From contig NC_057818.1 in NCBI RefSeq assembly GCF_910594005.1, forward strand, positions 8,117,501 through 8,181,500: a stretch of 64,000 nt of DNA, written 5' to 3'. Position 1 is the first letter of the stretch. The number at the start of each line of letters is the position of its first letter. The translations under genes were made by a program, and so were the position numbers. Below, in pieces: positions 32,254 through 42,595 of the stretch. Below the pieces are notes generated by a model that did no database searches, was not told the DNA's origin, and saw only the letters and a list, made by a program, of their open reading frames with translations. Origin of the DNA: Cervus elaphus (lineage: Eukaryota > Chordata > Mammalia > Artiodactyla > Cervidae).

Positions 32254-32672
32254 CTTATGGATGTGAGAGCTGGACCATAAAGAAGGCTGAGCGTCAAAGA
32301 ATTGATGCTTTCAAACTGTGGTGTTGGAGAAGACTCTTGAGAGTCCCTTGGACTGCAAGGAGATCCAACCAATCCATCCTAAAGGAGATCAACCCTGAAT
32401 ATTCATTGGAAGGACTAAAGCTGAAGCTGAACTTCCAATACTTTGGCCATCTGATGTGAAGAACTGTCTCACTGGAAAAGACCCTGATACTGGGAAAGGC
32501 TGAAGGCAGAAGGAGAAGGGGATGACAGTGGATGAGGTGGTTGGATGGCATCACTGACTCAATGGACATGACTTTGGGCAAGCTTCGGGGGTTGATGATG
32601 GACAGGGAGGCCTAGCATGCTGCAGTCCATGGGGTCACAAAGAGTCGGACACAACTGAGCAATAACAATCGT
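32254..32672 (+). mobile_element. BovB LINE 3' end, 5'-truncated
   Basis: About 420 bp of sense BovB, from 'cttatggatgtgagagctgg' to 'cacaactgagcaataacaa'. The reading YGCESWTIKKAERQRIDAFK to FQYFGHLM ends at a TGA (32457-32459) where the 30064 copy reads CGA, a probable CpG change. Further stops follow. Confidence 0.95.
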
Positions 32673-33934
32673 GAGGATGTCTGACTGTGAGGGCCCTTAA
32701 AATGCTCTGTAGTGTTTGGATTGTTTTAAAAAAGAAGCACAGAGAAGGGATCCATGTGTGCCCAGTGTCTCCAGACCATCACCCCCCTTAGAGCTCGGGG
32801 TGCCACAGAATCAATTAATGACGCACGTTGCAACTAGAAGTGCTGCAATCTCTATTTTTTTCCCCTTTTCCAGCCTGACACTATTGATGCTTAACTGTGA
32901 GTCAGACTGGGGACATCTCCCCTGTGGAAGACAGTAAGGAAGGAACGAATTTGCGAAACTGAAAAGGGAAATCTCAGATTTACAAGGAAGTGTCAGTGTG
33001 GCCTCCTGGCTGTTAGCACCACCGAGTGAGCTGCAAATCCCCAAACCTGTTTTTCCTGTGAACAGCATCCCCCTGCTTTCTCTCACCTCCCTGGGCACCC
33101 CACATGCATCTTTCATTCATCCCCTCCTTCCCTCAGGCAATGAGGACGTAGGGAGTAGCATCTACACAGTGCAGACACCGTGGGTTCCCTTGTGACTATA
33201 AAACCACACCGCCCAGGGGCCATGGGACATCACTCGGCAGTGGAAGGTTCGATGCGGAGTCCCGGACTCCTGCTCTGGTGCCCCTTCTGAGAAGGGGTGA
33301 CACTGTGGACCCAGAGGTCCCAAGCACAGTGGTGTGGAGGCACCCCCATTCATGTCCAAGCAGTGAGTCCACATCATCTGAGCACCAAGTGCTCCCCCAA
33401 GGCGTGGACCCTGGGGCCCACGGGAGGGCCTGTTCTGAGATAACATCCTACTGGGTTCCCTCCCCACCTCACAGTGACTCTAAGCGAGAGGCTCCGGGCA
33501 CACGCACAGGGACATTGCTTCACCCCCTGAGGAAGAACCCCGCTGACCCAGGGAGCTGCAGAAGCGGTGTCATGAGTGATCTAGGAGACGATCACAGGCG
33601 GCTGGCACCTTAGGTTTGGTGACAACAAACAGACCGCACGCAGACCTGCAGGCGAGGATGAGTTGGCTGACCCCCCACGGCCCCTTCTCCTCTCCCTGTA
33701 AACACGGGGCGTGGACATCACTCCTTCCCCTGCTTTCTGATCCCAGGGACCTTCCTCTGACCCAGTTTACTCCATCCGCTCCCTTCGATGCCAAACATAC
33801 AGTCAAGTTGTCTTTTGCAAAACATCAAAACAGTTAAGTCCCAAAGGAAGCCTTCCACTGTGGGCAGTTCACCCAGGTCTGTTTATGGCGTCAGTGGCAA
33901 CAAACATACCGCCCTTCAGGTTTGAAGTAAATTG
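32673..33934. other. Single-copy DNA
   Basis: Nothing recognised. Confidence 0.4.
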
Positions 33935-34030
33935 TAAGTAGCAGCACTGGGCTCTTGTATCATCTCATTTAACCCTCATGACAATGCTAGTAGGCAGGCG
34001 GTGCTGGCCTCATTTTAGAGAGGAGGGAGG
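33935..34030 (-). repeat. MIR SINE fragment
   Basis: Antisense MIR: 'tatcatctcatttaaccctc', 'atgacaatgctagtaggcag' and 'cctcattttagagaggaggg'. Confidence 0.65.
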
Positions 34031-35164
34031 TGGGTCTTCCTCTCTCATCTCCCTGCAGGCCTGACCATTTCAGTGCATGCCACTCACACTTGTAACCACC
34101 AGAGGCATCTGTGTGCCTGAGGCTTCCCCTGGTTATGGGAGCCCACTCTGTGCAGAGGTACGGCAGGCCATGGGCCATAGGAAGCTGGTGGATCAATGCC
34201 CCAGCTCCCTCGCCACTCAGGTGGGGAGACCCTGAGGCATGTATGCAATGCTGCCCACCCCGACCCCCCAGGCTCTAGGTGGGATTACCTCCAGCTGCCG
34301 GGGTGGTTACTTGTGTCCCTGCTGCATCCTGGGATTACCTCCCAAGTAAACTATATGCCTTCGAATCCTCATCTCAGGGTTTGTTTCTGGCAGAAGGAGA
34401 CAGAGAAGTCAGGCAACGTGCCCAGGGCATGCTGGGGGTAAGGTTGACACAGATCTGACTCAAGTTTCCCATGACCCCCCCAAAAGCTTGTGATGGTCAC
34501 CCCAGAACTGATCTATGACCAGACATTCGCCCAGACCTGCTTCTGTGCACAGACGCCAGGAGGGCAGAAGGCAGTTCACACCCTCTGTTGGATGGGGTAG
34601 GCCAGAGGAAACCTGGACGTCCCGAGGCTGGTGGGGGCCCAGGTGCAGGCTCTCCCGACTCCACGTCCAGTGCTCTTGGCCGGGGGGGCAGGCGGCCAGG
34701 CCACCGCCCCCAGGTCAGAGCGCAGCACCTAAGGTTTCCGCACGTGCTCGCCCGCTTCCAGCGTGTGCTAATATGCGAGGCGGGCACCAGGGAGGGTGTC
34801 GTCTGGCAGCGCGATCCTTCACACGGAACATTAAGCCGAGGTCCTGCACGGGCTTGAACATTAACCATCCCCTGGTGCCCATGAAGAAGAGCTACGGGTT
34901 TTATTAACCTCTGTGTCCTGGACGCGCTGCACAAGGCATGCCGTCATTAACCCACCTCCAGACGGGGGCCGGGGGCCTCTTTCCCAGCTCTGTTCCGAGA
35001 GCGCGGGCCCCACGAAATGCCTTCAATAATTTAAGGAAACGACCAAAATGTGACCATAAAGGACATAACTTCACCTCAAGGATGGCGATCCATAAAGATT
35101 TTGCGATAGTAAAAACTGTGCTTTGTTCTGTTACAAGCCTTCTGAAAGTTTCTCTCTGTCCCTC
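34031..35164. other. Repeat-poor DNA, CpG-rich then AT-rich
   Basis: No interspersed repeat recognised. 34600-34880 is GC- and CpG-rich; 34990-35140 is AT-rich with motifs such as 'ttcaataatttaaggaaac' and 'ggcgatccataaagattttg'. Frames here (145 codons minus at 34497-34934, 130 codons plus at 34515-34907) overlap each other on opposite strands, a common effect of high GC, and show no domain. It could be regulatory; I see no exon. Confidence 0.4.
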
Positions 35165-35196
35165 TGTGCGTGTGTGCGTGTGTGTGCGTGCGTGTC
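35165..35196. repeat. GT/GC simple repeat
   Basis: Short (GTGTGC)-like alternating purine-pyrimidine tract. Confidence 0.85.
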
Positions 35197-35814
35197 CGAG
35201 GGGGGTGAAGTCACGGAGCCGTATTGTCCCCGCGATGGGGGATTTGGCTGGGGTTTAATTATTCCTAACATCATGGCCATACACGACCCACTGACAACAG
35301 CTCAGCCTGCGTTCCGAAGTCCCACCAGTAATCGCACAAGCACGTGGTATCTTCATTTCTCCCCCGTGTCAAAGGTTCTTCCCCCGCCCTCCAATTCCAG
35401 ACATACAGCTTCATTATAAAAACGGAACCGGCCCAGAGCACCCGCCTCCATCCTGACACGGCGTGAACTTAAACGCGGATCCAGTTCAGCCACCCCATGA
35501 AGAGGCCTGGGGCTTGGGGCCTTGGTTTCATGAATGCCTCAGTTAGTCTTATGCGCTTTTAATTTTCACCCCTTATGGTCGCTTCCAATTTGCCGCTGAC
35601 AGACAAGGGGAGGGGTGGGTTATTTCAGCAAGGATCCTAGGAGAGAAATTCCTTCTCAGAGGGAGATAGGCTTTTTCTACAGTTTTACACATTAAGAAGC
35701 TGAAGCCGTAAAAGAAGAGGTAATTAAGTACACGTATAATAGGCTTTCTTTCTTAAAAAAAAAACAAAAAACCACCAACAACAACAGCTCAACGGGAGGG
35801 TGGGAGGAGGAGTG
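35197..35814. other. Repeat-poor DNA, candidate conserved segment
   Basis: Unique sequence with 'gcgcttttaattttcacccc' near 35552 and 'gaggtaattaagtacacg' near 35717, homeodomain-type TAAT motifs in moderately GC-rich surroundings. A 'ttataaaaacgg' near 35414 resembles a TATA box, but no transcription unit can be traced. Confidence 0.35.
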
Positions 35815-35950
35815 GTGAAAAGCAGGGGGCTTCAGGATCAGGAGTGTTGAGATGACATCTCTTGTTGACTTCTAATAAGTCGCTAAAAACTGCTGCATCT
35901 CGGTTTCTTGATCTGTAAATTGAAATTTAACCATGATACCTCATAAGCTC
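35815..35950 (+). repeat. MIR SINE
   Basis: Sense MIR: 'agggggcttcaggatcagga', 'ttctaataagtcgctaaaaa' and 'tctcggtttcttgatctgta'. Confidence 0.55.
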
Positions 35951-36065
35951 CCTCCCTGCCTTCTTCCTTCCTTCCTTATTTTCATCTTCTCCTTTTTCAC
36001 TTCCTCCCGCTCTATTTCCATCCCCCCCTTCCTGGGCTCCTTCTCTGGTCTCTCCTTCCTCAAAC
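35950..36065. repeat. Polypyrimidine tract
   Basis: More than 100 bases almost wholly C/T on the plus strand, including repeated cttcc units. Simple low-complexity DNA. Confidence 0.8.
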
Positions 36066-36180
36066 AACACAGTAAACGCCTACTATGTGCAAAAACCTGA
36101 GTCAGGGGTCCAGAGAGGAGGAAGGAGTCTCTGACCGCAAAGCCTTTAATCCAGCCTTGGGGGAGAAGATCAGATGAGCT
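36066..36180 (-). repeat. L2 LINE 3' end
   Basis: Antisense 'agtaaacgcctactatgtgc', then 'tctctgaccgcaaagcc', as in the L2 terminus. Confidence 0.55.
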
Positions 36181-36187
36181 TTCCTTT

Positions 36188-36205
36188 AAAAAAAAAAAAA
36201 AAAAA
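36188..36205. repeat. Poly(A) run, 18 bases
   Basis: Uninterrupted A tract. Confidence 0.9.
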
Positions 36206-36609
36206 GCCTCTTACAGATGAGAAAGAGTGGTTAGAGAGATGCATATTTTAATTAGGATTGCCCAAGTATGTGCATTTTATGATGGCTTTCGAAAGTTAGG
36301 ACTGCACATAGACCGGCAGTTTCACGTTATGCGTAACTCCCCAGCTGGGAGGGTGGGGCCCGTGGGCATCACTGCCTAGACCACGACGTGGAGAGCGGCC
36401 CTGCAGTTGTGCCGTTTGACCGCCCCAGAGGAAAGGCCAGACAGCTGGGCTGCAGGCCCCCCTCCCTGCTTTCATCCTGGGCAACGGCCCTTTGCATGTA
36501 GTTTGTACGTGTTGGGACAACTGAGAGAGTACCATGTGTAAACAGACAGGCAGCGGGAATTTGCTGTCTGATGCAGGGAGCTCAGACTGGGGCTCGATGA
36601 CCACCGGGA
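36206..36609. other. Single-copy DNA
   Basis: Nothing recognised. Confidence 0.4.
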
Positions 36610-36752
36610 GGGGTGGGGTGGGGACGGGGGAGGTTCAAGATGGATGGGACATGCATACACCTATGGCCGATTCATGTTGACGTATGGCAGAAACCAACAC
36701 GATATTGTAAAGCCATTATCCTCCAATTTAGAGTAAATACATTACTAAAAAA
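36610..36752 (+). mobile_element. Bovine-type L1 3' tail
   Basis: A G-rich leader, then 'ggttcaagatggatgggaca', 'ggccgattcatgttgacgta' and 'gtaaagccattatcctccaa', ending in A/T-rich sequence. This is the 3' UTR of the young bovine L1 lineage, here cut to about 140 bp and somewhat mutated. Confidence 0.85.
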
Positions 36753-38129
36753 TAAGTTGAGCTTGTCGTCTAAGGGACTTCAAACAGAAAAAAATAATAC
36801 TTGAAAGCCACTTATCTTAGGGGTCGATAAATGCCCTTCACTGAATCGGCAAACCAAACGACCACTTGGAAAAGGAAAAGGCAGGGTTTTCTTTTCTCCC
36901 CCAAGAAATACATCCGAGAAGATTCTCAAACAGCCCTGTCCTGATTCTGCCCATTCGAAACATGTTCAATTAAACACTGAGAGACAGCTGTTTCCAGCCT
37001 GCTGGGTGTTTCTGAACCTTGCGAGGTCCACAGAGCGAGGTCCGGCTTGCTCTGCAGTCTGGCCCTCGAGTTTCCCCAGACAGGTAGCTGTGTCTTGACC
37101 CCACAGCCGCTGGGCTCTCTCCGCAGACCCGAAGCCCACCCCCTGGAGTGCTCCGATGGTGCCCGAAGCACACCCCACCTCGCCAAGTTCCTCTGCGGCT
37201 CTGGGCACTGTGCAGGCTGTGACAGACGACCGCCCAGAGAACTGGCTGCCGCACGTCCTGGGGAGGAGGATGGGACAAACAGGACAGGACGGTGGGCAGA
37301 GGCCAGTCTCGACTCCATCAAGGCGAGACCGGTGCGTGGTCAGAGGGAGCTTTCTGCAGTGATGGGTTAGTTCTGCGACCTGAGCTCTGACATCCCAGGA
37401 GGCTCTTGAGCACTCCAACTGTGGCCAAGTGTGACTGAGGAACCGCGTTTCATTCTTATTTCCTCAGGACTCAGGCTTAAAAGTGACATGTGGCCAGTGG
37501 CCCCCGGACTGGGCAGGGCGCCTCTAAACCCACCCCAGCCTCCGTGAGCAAGTCAGCTCGCTGCAGCAGGTGTTCAGGTCCTAGTTCAAGTCACCCGCAG
37601 TCAACAAGTAATTCATGCACCTCGAGCCTGGGTCATGCCCAGTGCTCTGTACAGCCATGGAAGGAAACGGACACTTAGAAAGTTCCTGAGCTCAAGAAGC
37701 TGCTGGCGCTCTACTGAGGGAGGGAGTCATGGCAACCAAGAACGTGTAGGTGCTGTGACACGGGATGCGGGCAGAGAGGAAAGAGCACAGAGAATACAGG
37801 AAGGCTGCATGGAGGAGGCAGCATTTAAGCTGCTTCGATAGGGTACTTTTTCTTGCAGAGAAAAAGAGGAACGCTCCAACAGAGTGGAGAACAGAGACAA
37901 AAGCTCAAACCCATGATGTGACTACAGATTGGGGATAATTTACAGGAGACTGGAATTTGGGTGTGAAATGGGGGTGGTTAAGAGGCAGGGGAGCCAGAGA
38001 CCCTTCCTCAAGGAGGATGCATGGGGCCAGACAGTGAGGGAGTTTGGACCTGACCTGAACTTAGAGACTCCTCTGATGTTTCCTTGGGCACTGATCCTAA
38101 GAGACCTGCGCCCACCATCAAATGAAATG
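36753..38129. other. Mostly single-copy DNA, possible L2 at 37660-37840
   Basis: Within 37660-37840, 'ctgagctcaagaagctgctg' and 'ggaggcagcatttaagctgc' resemble antisense L2 (cttgaggagctcaca and gaggtgacatttgagct types); weak. The rest is unrecognised. Overlapping frames on both strands at 36926-37418 (up to 150 codons) have no domain. Confidence 0.35.
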
Positions 38130-38420
38130 CCCTTATCAGCTTACTGTCCCCATCTTCCCCATCCTTCAAGGCTGTGCCTGAATCCTGCCTCCTCTAGAGC
38201 CTGCTTTGACCGCGCCTCTCTACACCACTCCTTCCCTGTTCCGCAGTCACTGCTGGGTGACTCTCCACTACCTCCTTGACTTGGTCTTGTAGGTTTCCCA
38301 CACAACCGCAAGTCCTGGTGGCTGGGGCCTCACCATAATCATGGTTTTTTGTCACCCGTGGGCTCAAGAATAGAGCAGGATCTCAGTAAATAGCCTCTGC
38401 TGCATAATTAATTTGGTCTG
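38130..38420 (+). repeat. L2 LINE 3' region
   Basis: Sense L2: 'ccatccttcaaggctgtgcc', 'ctcctctagagcctgctttg', 'aatagagcaggatctcagta' and 'aatagcctctgctgc'. Confidence 0.5.
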
Positions 38421-38429
38421 ATGTACTGC

Positions 38430-38455
38430 ATCTCCAGGGTCGTGGACCTGGAGAT
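38430..38455. repeat. Perfect 9-bp hairpin
   Basis: atctccagg at 38430-38438 pairs with cctggagat at 38447-38455 across an 8-base loop. Not followed by a T run, and not inside a recognised repeat. Confidence 0.9.
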
Positions 38456-38789
38456 CCGTACAAACATCTGTGATTCTTGGGTTATCAGCACTTGAGTTGG
38501 CTGCCCAGTATCTCATGCCTTTTATTATTGATAGCCAACCTCAGTGTCATTCAAAGAGGCTTCCGAAGTCAGCCCAACTATGAGCACTGGGGAAAGCCCT
38601 GGAAAGCCTTGCTGGGGCAGGGGAAGCTGAGATCTGCCTAGCAGTCTGACCAGCTCTCTTTTTACCTAAGTCATCCTGGAGACCTCTGGGGCCTGAATGA
38701 TGAAGACCAACTACAAACTGAACTGAGTTATATGGCTTACTTGTGTGATGCAGACATCTGGTCAACCCCCAGTGCTGTCCCTATTTACT

Positions 38790-39160
38790 GAATTGCTCTT
38801 TGGAACTTTCTAGACTCACCTCCCCCAAGGCCTTTCCTCTTGCTCATCTTTCTGCCTGTGACACCCTCACCCACACACATCTCCTCTTCCAAGTCTCCAC
38901 TTAGGCCCCTGCACCTCTGGGTCAACTTCCTGAAGCACCCAGCCTCACCCAGGCACCTGCTTCTGCATTTCCCTGGTACCCTTCAATAAAACTCATACTG
39001 GAGATGAAGCCTGGATGGTATGAAAAGTTTAGTGATGCTGGTGGTGGTGGTTGCTGAGACCACGACTACCATAATGATTTACTTTTTCCCCCTTCTGCAT
39101 ATCTGGCACCGGGCAGAGCTTGAGTACAGCGTGGGTGTTCCTTGAATGAATGAAATACAT
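38790..39160 (+). repeat. L2 LINE 3' region
   Basis: Sense L2: 'cctcttccaagtctccactt', 'gggtcaacttcctgaagcac', and a final 'tgggtgttccttgaatgaat' near 39140. The middle (39010-39070) is less clear and may be a separate piece. Confidence 0.45.
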
Positions 39161-40088
39161 CTGTCCAGCCTCAGATGACACGCAGAGGTCTGTGACCGGG
39201 GATGACTTCAAAATCAAGCTTGAAAACACAACAGGACAAAGATGAAGTCTTCAGAGATGCTGAGGCTCACGAAGGTGCGATACGCATGTTGTCAGCGGAG
39301 GGGTCAGCTGGCAGCGTCGGGGGGTGGGCGTGATCAAGGCAGTACCAGGTGTGAACAGGGAGGGAGCACGTGAAGATGCTGGAGGAGGAGGGGCCTCCTG
39401 GCCTCCCAGGCAGGCCTTGCATCCCTGGTTTCTCCATGGTGAGGAGGACGTGACGGGCGTCTGCGGAGGTGGGTCCCACCGCAGCCCTGTGGCTCGCGTG
39501 TTCCATGAGGTTTCTGAGCCCCAGCCTCTGCCGCTGGCACCACTGACCTCCGGGCTGGGTGCCTCTGCACCACGGGGCTGCTCTGTGCCCTGCTGGACAC
39601 TGAGCATCCTTGGCCTGGACCCTCTTGGCCGCAGCGCCCTATTCTCTGCCCCCCTCTGCTCCTAGCTCATGTAAAATGTGGATGACCGTCCTGATAGGGT
39701 CGGCCTGTTCGGATCAAATGAGGTCGCCCGCAGGAAAGTGCTTCGTCCCGGGCTCCTGGAGGGCTGAGAGGCCACAAGAGAGGACAGAGGAAAGCCTCCC
39801 TCCCCCGTCCACACCCTGCGAGGCAAGGGAGGCTGCTAGGGAGATAATAGGGGAGGAGGTGATCCATCAGTCCCTGTCCTGAAATCCCACAAGAGTCAGC
39901 AGCTCTGGCCCGCGCCTTGCCCGGGAGGCATGTAAATACAGAGTTATCAGGGCCAGCATCTGCGAGAGTTAAAGCAGGAAGTCCTTACAACTTCCTGTCA
40001 AAACACAAGTGACAAACTTGGATAAACAGCGAGAGAAGAGATATTTCTGTATCATCACCGGCCCCCCCACAGTTTTTTTCTTTCTCTG
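39161..40088. other. Single-copy GC-rich DNA
   Basis: Nothing recognised; several overlapping frames near 39251-39665 on both strands reflect base composition. Confidence 0.4.
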
Positions 40089-40128
40089 ACACATACACAC
40101 ACACTCACACACACACACACACACACAA
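40089..40128. repeat. (AC) microsatellite
   Basis: About 20 AC units with two interruptions; the purest stretch is 40106-40127. Confidence 0.95.
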
Positions 40129-40159
40129 GCTCCCTCCAGTAAGATGCAACATGAAGTAG

Positions 40160-40640
40160 TTGTCGGGATGCTCCAGTCTGGAGTTGGACTTGGGTTCAAG
40201 TCTCAGCTTGGCTGCTTATGAGTTCTGTGACTTGGATCCAGTTAATTTAATGCTTTGAGCCCAAGCTGCCTCTCTTGAATCCAAGTCTCATTTTGCGGTG
40301 AGAATTGAATACAACGACATATACCACTAACATATGTATTTCTCACATAGGTAGTGTCCACTCTGGGACCAGGTGCCTGGTGGCGCTAGTGATAAAGGAT
40401 TCACCTGCCAATGCAGGAGATGTAAGCGACAAAGGTTCAATCCCTGGGTCGGGAAGATCCCCTGGAGGAGGGCATGGCAACCCACTCCAGTATTCACGCC
40501 TGGAGAATCCCAGGGACAGAGGAGCCTGGCGGGGCTACAGTCCACTGGGTGATGAAGAGTCAGACACAACTGAAGTGAGTGAGCGCACAGCACAGCCTGG
40601 AATCTAATAAACGCTCAACAAATACTAGTTCTTCTCCGTG
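40160..40640 (+). repeat. MIR SINE, split by Bov-tA
   Basis: Sense MIR: 'ctccagtctggagttggact', 'tgggttcaagtctcagcttg', 'cttatgagttctgtgacttg', fading after about 40335. The last part of MIR, 'taataaacgctcaacaaata', appears beyond the Bov-tA insertion at 40589-40640. Confidence 0.75.
40372..40588 (+). mobile_element. Bov-tA SINE inside a MIR
   Basis: Sense SINE from head 'tgcctggtggcgctagtgat' to 'gagtcagacacaactgaagt' plus 'gagtgagcg'. The internal promoter B box 'ggttcaatccc' is present at about 40434. Confidence 0.93.
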
Positions 40641-40794
40641 TTGTTACTAGTGAGGTCAGAGACATCCCTGAGGGGCAACCGCGGGTCTCCAGGCAGCAGG
40701 GATGTGGGGTGGGGGTGAAGGGACCATTGCCCACTGGAGAAGGACCAGCAAATGGAAGCCCAATCAAGGGCATGTCAGTGGGTATTGAAATGAA

Positions 40795-40925
40795 AAGAGG
40801 GTAGGCCTTGGGATCAGATTCAACCCAGTTCAAATCCTGACCCCACCACTAGCCAGCTGAAGGACAGACCCCCTTCTCCATGTGAGCCCACAAGCCCACC
40901 CTTTCTGAGCCTCTGAGGTCAGTGT
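40795..40925 (+). repeat. MIR SINE
   Basis: Sense MIR: 'taggccttgggatcagattc', 'agttcaaatcctgaccccac', 'cactagccagctgaaggaca'. Confidence 0.6.
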
Positions 40926-40989
40926 GGGGGGGTTAGCATTGCCTTTGCCAACTCAGAGGCAAGGAACCCTGTCTCAAACATCTGCCTGA

Positions 40990-41085
40990 CCCTGAACCAA
41001 GTACAAGGGATACAGGGGCATCAACGAATAAGACATGGACCCTGTCCTCAAGGAGCTCAAAGTCTGGTGGGAAAGCCAGACTCTT
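40990..41085 (-). repeat. L2 LINE 3' end
   Basis: Antisense L2: 'acaagggatacaggggcatc', 'aacgaataagacatggaccc' and 'gtcctcaaggagctcaaagt'. A good match over a short span. Confidence 0.65.
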
Positions 41086-41153
41086 CAAGAGAAGCCATGG
41101 CTCAAAATGCAGCCACAAGAAGGGTAAGACAGAAAGTCCAGCTCAAAATGGAG

Positions 41154-41470
41154 CTGTGTCAGTCAGGAGAGACTAACTCGGTTGCCATCACAAATAACAC
41201 CCAAATCTCAACCACTTACACCAACAGAGATTCTCACGCATGTAATGTCCCCTGTGGCACCCAGGATTCCTTTGGACGATCGTGTCCATAGCAATAGGGT
41301 GTCTCAATCACTGGAGTGAGGGAAGGGACCGGTCCGGGAATTCCACACCTGGCCTTGAATGTTCCCACTCGCAAATGCCATGCTTCTTTCCCACACAATT
41401 CACTGGACAAAGTCACGCGTCTGTGCCTACCTTCAAGGAGCCGTGTGCCCGGGACGGGGTGGGGGGGGGT
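41154..41470 (-). repeat. MaLR-like LTR relic
   Basis: Starts 'tgtgtcagtcaggagagact', then 'tcacaaataacacccaaatc', 'tcaaccacttacaccaacag' and later 'cacacaattcactggacaaa'. This order fits antisense MaLR-type LTRs; subfamily uncertain. No genes. Confidence 0.5.
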
Positions 41471-42499
41471 GAGAAGCCCTCACGTGACCCCAGCAACGGC
41501 TGAGCTCCACGTGGTCAGCAGTGTCACCTGTGTGTTCCTCCGTGTTGTTGGCACGCAGCGGGGTACGAGCTGGAGACAACGTGTACTTGGAGAAGGAAGA
41601 AAGATGGGGAGGGAGGGGGGATGGAAGGAAGGCAGGCAACTGACTGGGCCGTTTAAGATCTAGCTATTAGGGAACTTCTCTGCTGTTCAGGAACAGAGCT
41701 GTGCGTCGGGGAAGGAGTTTCCTTCAAGAGGAAAGCTTGTCTGTGGCTGAGGCTCGCCCATCTCGACACGGTCAGCATTTAAACCTGGATCACTTCTGCT
41801 TCTGCAGCTCCGAAGCAGCCTGTGTCCTCAGCACTCCCCTGCAGCCTCCAGCCCACTGATAACTCTGCTCTCCCTCTCGAGGCATCCAGCCCCTCTTCTC
41901 TGCCTGGGACAGACTGGAAAGAGCAAGGGCCAGGGAATCAGTCAGACCTGGGACCTGACTCCTGGACCGTCCCCCTTCTAGTGGCATGCCTTTGAGCTCA
42001 ACATGCTTGAACCTTGGTTTCTTCACCTATAAAGCAGAGACATCTCTCAATACACAGACCTTCCAACAAATGTTAGCCTCCCACTTCCCTCCAGGGGCCA
42101 CACCCTTGAAGCCTTCAGAGCATCCTATTACAGCCCGAGGAATGTCACTCCCCATAAACATCTGAGCTTTCTGCCCGCCTGGGGCATCCCCCGTGGGCGG
42201 GTAAAGCCTTTCCTGCCTCTTTTCAGCAAAGCACGTGTGTCCAGGAATGCCCGGCACCTGTCCGCCTCCCCACAGCACTGACAGAGGAGATGTACCCGGC
42301 TCGGGGCTGGTTGCAGCTGCTGCCTGTGGCCCTGAGCTGCCACATGCTGCCCAGGACCAGGGCAGGGGCGACTGCTCACTGCTAATAACTACAGACAGGG
42401 CACTGCCCGGAGTCGGAGAGCTGTCCGTCTAGAGCCCCGGGTGGAGGCTCCGCTTTTTGGGGGGCGTCTCGGACACTCAGGGGTCTCGGGCTAAGTCAT
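41471..42499. other. Single-copy DNA
   Basis: A G run lies at 41459-41470; otherwise nothing recognised. Confidence 0.4.
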
Positions 42500-42595
42500 C
42501 CCTGTTCCTTCATTTACCCCTGAGTTACTGGGCAGCAACTCTGTGCCAGGCCCCGTATCAGCATGTTGGGGTTACAGCAATGACGCACGTGATAC
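42500..42595 (-). repeat. L2 LINE 3' end
   Basis: Antisense 'actctgtgccaggccccgta' and 'tgttggggttacagcaatga', as in the L2 terminus. Confidence 0.6.

Noticed and set aside
34200..34340. Near-duplicate 'gggattacctcc' motifs suggesting an LTR
   Set aside because: Only short words repeat; no LTR ends, TATA or poly(A) layout could be traced.
35410..35450. TATA box and promoter at ttataaaaacgg
   Set aside because: No initiator, open frame or transcript structure follows; a single TATA-like string is not enough.
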